DNA of 64,000 nucleotides from an uncultured Litorivicinus sp. (lineage in GTDB: Bacteria > Pseudomonadota > Gammaproteobacteria > Pseudomonadales > Litorivicinaceae), in NCBI GenBank assembly GCA_902558075.1, contig CACECO010000004.1, forward strand, positions 1 through 64,000, in the 5' to 3' direction. Position 1 is the stretch's first letter. Each line of letters starts with the position of its first letter. The position numbers were made by a program, and so were the translations under genes. Under the pieces are notes generated by a model. The model was not told the DNA's origin and searched no databases. It was given only the letters and a program-made list of their open reading frames with translations. Shown here in pieces: positions 61,950 to 64,000 of the stretch.

Positions 61950-62883
61950 TTATCCCGGCCTTACCGTTAGTGTACCTCTTTTTTTTGAGTTAGATGGATC
62001 CATTGATTTCGAGACGCTCGGTCGTTACCTGGAGGATGTTTGCAAAAATGATCGCATCTATGCGGTCTATGCTATGGCCTACAACACTCGTTATCGGATG
62101 CTGTCTATAAGCGAAGTCCTCGAGGTAAACCGCTTCGTTTGTAGGGTAACGAAGGCTCACGGTAAGAGGGTCTTTGTGGGGCATCCAATTCAAGTAAGCC
62201 AGCAGGAGTTGTATGGGTACCTAACGGAAATTGCGTATGAGTCTCCAGATGGCGTTTCGATGCTCTATCCAGAGCGATTTTTTGGTCAGACCGACCCGAT
62301 AATGGAATTTATAGGTACGCCAAAACGGTTTGGGCTGGAGATCGTAGTTCACGAATCAAAGCTTGTCTCCGGGTTTGATGGATCACTGGTAAATTGGCCA
62401 CGTGCATTAATCGAGCGATTGGTGTCGGAGTTGGACATCAAAGCACTAAAAGAAGATTCCTTTGATGACGCGCTAAGTAGCTTCATTTTGGAACAATCGA
62501 AAATTTATGATTTTACGTTTATCTTAGCTGGTGGTGGGAAGCAGCGATTGGTTCCTCTCTTGGACCGTGGTGTCTTAACCTGGTTGAATGGCACTACAGT
62601 TTTTCTTCCAAGGCTGATAGATCAGACCTACATGGGTTTTGTTTCTCGTGACCGTGTGTTCACAGATGTTTATCTGGAGAGGATAGAAAAACCGTTTTTC
62701 GACGAATGTGTATCAAAATTTGGTTGGCATCTGGCACATAAAGCCGCGTTGAGTTTCTTCGGTTATGGTAAGCCCGTTGAGCGATTCCCTCACGCTAAAG
62801 TGACGAAAGATATGTCGATTAAGATGTCAGTATGTCTTGATGGAATAGCAAGTGCGGTTGATGAATTACATGAAAATAGTTAG
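61942..62883 (+). CDS. DHDPS/N-acetylneuraminate lyase-family aldolase
   Basis: About 313 residues, starting at the ATG (MPDYPGLTVSVP) that overlaps the previous stop by eight bases; a longer frame is less likely. The fold is a class I aldolase barrel of the DapA/NanA type. DIKALKEDSFDDA places a lysine where the Schiff-base lysine lies in the family, and SMLYPERFFGQTDPIMEFI resembles the region with the catalytic tyrosine. A pathway sense is not obvious: lyases of this family normally degrade sialic acids, so here it may make or remodel a sugar acid or supply a ketoacid. Housekeeping dapA is unlikely in this context. Confidence 0.75.
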   Translation: MPDYPGLTVSVPLFFELDGSIDFETLGRYLEDVCKNDRIYAVYAMAYNTRYRMLSISEVLEVNRFVCRVTKAHGKRVFVGHPIQVSQQELYGYLTEIAYESPDGVSMLYPERFFGQTDPIMEFIGTPKRFGLEIVVHESKLVSGFDGSLVNWPRALIERLVSELDIKALKEDSFDDALSSFILEQSKIYDFTFILAGGGKQRLVPLLDRGVLTWLNGTTVFLPRLIDQTYMGFVSRDRVFTDVYLERIEKPFFDECVSKFGWHLAHKAALSFFGYGKPVERFPHAKVTKDMSIKMSVCLDGIASAVDELHENS

Positions 62884-63001
62884 CGTTCACCCATATAAAC
62901 ATGCGAGTAAAGGGTCGACCGCTGACAGTGCTGAGGTCCAAAACCAAATGGGTGTGGTCTCTGCAGGGGCACCGTTTGCGTCATTTCGAGTTGCGAGATG
63001 A
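62870..63001 (+). CDS. Small overlapping frame, 43 residues, doubtful
   Basis: ATG at 62870 inside the end of the aldolase gene (14-base overlap) and stop at 62999-63001 overlapping the next start (ATGA). The sequence starts MKIVSVHPYKHAS and has no recognised domain. The perfect couplings on both sides favour translation, but it may be a remnant of a larger gene. Confidence 0.35.
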   Translation: MKIVSVHPYKHASKGSTADSAEVQNQMGVVSAGAPFASFRVAR

Positions 63002-64000
63002 GGCAAGATCTTCTCGTTGATTTTTTTCGTCGGCAAGAGAGTCAGCCAGAGTGCTGGAAATCAAATGTGTTGGGGGTTCCTGTCTGGCCATTTGTGAGGG
63101 TGCAGGTTTATTTCAATTGGAGAAGTAAAAGCGGCGTGCCGTCGGTTTTTCGTAGCGGTCTTCGGTATGACCCAGCGAAACTTCGCGGCCTTCAATCTGC
63201 TGTGAGTCACCCCTCATCCAACAAGCGCATCCTATTTATTTCTCGCGAGGATGGGCTGACAGACCTAGTAGACAACAAGCTCTACGATCGTTTTATATCT
63301 AGCCTCTACCTATTAACTAACGCGACGTTCGATGTCTCGCTGGTATCCGTATTCCATAAAAAAGATCGATTTGACGATTGTTTGGATCTTAGCGGCCTCT
63401 TAAATACTTATGCTAAGGACGTATCCCTTCGAGTTAATAAAACTGATTTGGAGTCAATAGAGCATCTTTTGGCGGAACTTCCATCTGAGTTTAGGCTTGA
63501 TCTAAGACCAGACACAGTAATCGAGAAAATCGTATATTTCCTGCTTAGTCGTGCATTCTGGAGTAGTGTCTTTGAGACTAAACGACCAGACTTGGCAGTT
63601 ACTACGTGTTTTAACACTCCGCACCTCATGGGGGCGTGCGCTGCGGCTCATTCCCAAGGGCTGAGGATGGTCGATCTTCAGCACGGTCGGGTCGGTTACA
63701 GCCACCCCATAATGAGCTGGTGGGACTTTAGGCATGCACCTCAAACCGTATTTTCTTTGTTCCCTTCTGAGTTCTGGTGTTGGGAGAGACAGAATGCCGA
63801 AAATATTGAGAAAACATGGCTAGGCTTTTCAGATCACATTACGGTCAAAGTTTTCGGTAACCCGTGGGGGTATATGCGAAGGAACGAGGTCATCAAAGAC
63901 GAATCCACTGAGTCATCCGACGTGCTTCCTTCAAATCAAATAGTGATGATAGCGCTTCAACCGATTGAAGATTCGATACCACAATTCGTTGTTGACGGAT
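62998..64000 (+). CDS. Glycosyltransferase/surface polysaccharide-like protein (partial)
   Basis: At least 334 residues, running off the right end. After a Trp-rich start it has hydrophobic and Rossmann-like stretches (NKRILFISREDGLTDLV) and MVDLQHGRVGYSHPIMSWW. A conserved QHG...HP segment of this kind recurs in surface-carbohydrate synthesis proteins and GT-B type transferases. This suggests a transferase acting on the sugar made by the preceding genes, possibly flagellin itself. The start is the ATG that overlaps the small frame; no in-frame alternative lies upstream before a stop at 62932. The family call is tentative. Confidence 0.6.
   Translation, partial: MRQDLLVDFFRRQESQPECWKSNVLGVPVWPFVRVQVYFNWRSKSGVPSVFRSGLRYDPAKLRGLQSAVSHPSSNKRILFISREDGLTDLVDNKLYDRFISSLYLLTNATFDVSLVSVFHKKDRFDDCLDLSGLLNTYAKDVSLRVNKTDLESIEHLLAELPSEFRLDLRPDTVIEKIVYFLLSRAFWSSVFETKRPDLAVTTCFNTPHLMGACAAAHSQGLRMVDLQHGRVGYSHPIMSWWDFRHAPQTVFSLFPSEFWCWERQNAENIEKTWLGFSDHITVKVFGNPWGYMRRNEVIKDESTESSDVLPSNQIVMIALQPIEDSIPQFVVDG

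Overview
The window is almost entirely one flagellar gene cluster of a gammaproteobacterium. The order fliEFGHIJ-KLMNOPQR-flhB, flhAFG-fliA, flgMN/flgA and flgBCDEFGHIJKL-fliCD-flaG, with FlhF/FlhG, a FleQ-type master regulator, sigma-54 and sigma-28 promoters, FlgP/FlgT outer-ring proteins and a PomA/PomB-like stator, fits a polar, probably sodium-driven flagellum of the Pseudomonas/Vibrio type. A marine host is likely but is an inference; the genus cannot be fixed from the sequence.

Layout. 1-708: end of an unrecognised gene and a convergent DUF1566-like lipoprotein. 844-4242: stator genes, a Sel1-repeat protein, fliS and a small unknown. 4323-6983: two sigma-54 activators (FleQ-like and FleR-like) with no sensor kinase between them. 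6995-20170: basal body, C-ring, export ATPase and export gate genes. 20181-24628: four unknown genes and a pseudo-ATPase, in two sets that meet tail to tail. 24641-29578 (minus): fliA, flhG, flhF, flhA. 29814-33837: flgP, flgT, a LysM-like protein, a second FliK-like protein and an FlhB C-terminal homologue. 33848-36292 (minus): a small membrane protein, flgN, flgM and an enlarged flgA. 36496-51117: rod, hook and junction genes. 51396-59151: flagellin, cap and flaG. 59321-64000: a glycan locus (NeuB-type synthase fused to a second barrel, CMP-sugar synthetase, DHDPS-family aldolase, and a partial polysaccharide or glycosyltransferase-like gene) that probably makes a nonulosonic-acid-like sugar for the filament.

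The most unusual feature is the axial structure. Flagellin is 1667 residues, the hook protein 1382, FlgK 1152, FliD 741 and FlgL 523, all well above usual sizes. The extra mass of flagellin (four copies), hook (two) and cap (three) includes the same module of about 80 residues, with conserved HG, TG, GL, YxVI, LA and GxGN residues. One surface domain has therefore been spread through three different axial proteins of one flagellum. The giant FlgK lacks it and carries other inserts.

Regulation can be partly read from the DNA. Sigma-54 sites (TGGCAY-N5-TTGCW or close) precede fleR, fliK, fliP, flhA, flgP, flgB and fliC. Sigma-28 sites (TAAA-N15-GCCGATAA or close) precede motA, fliS, flgM, flaG and perhaps fliD. 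The FleQ homologue lacks its N-terminal receiver-like domain, FleR has a degenerate receiver and FleS is missing, so class III control probably works without phosphorelay. No chemotaxis genes, tRNA, rRNA, insertion sequence or CRISPR array was seen, and there is no gene-free stretch over 300 bases.
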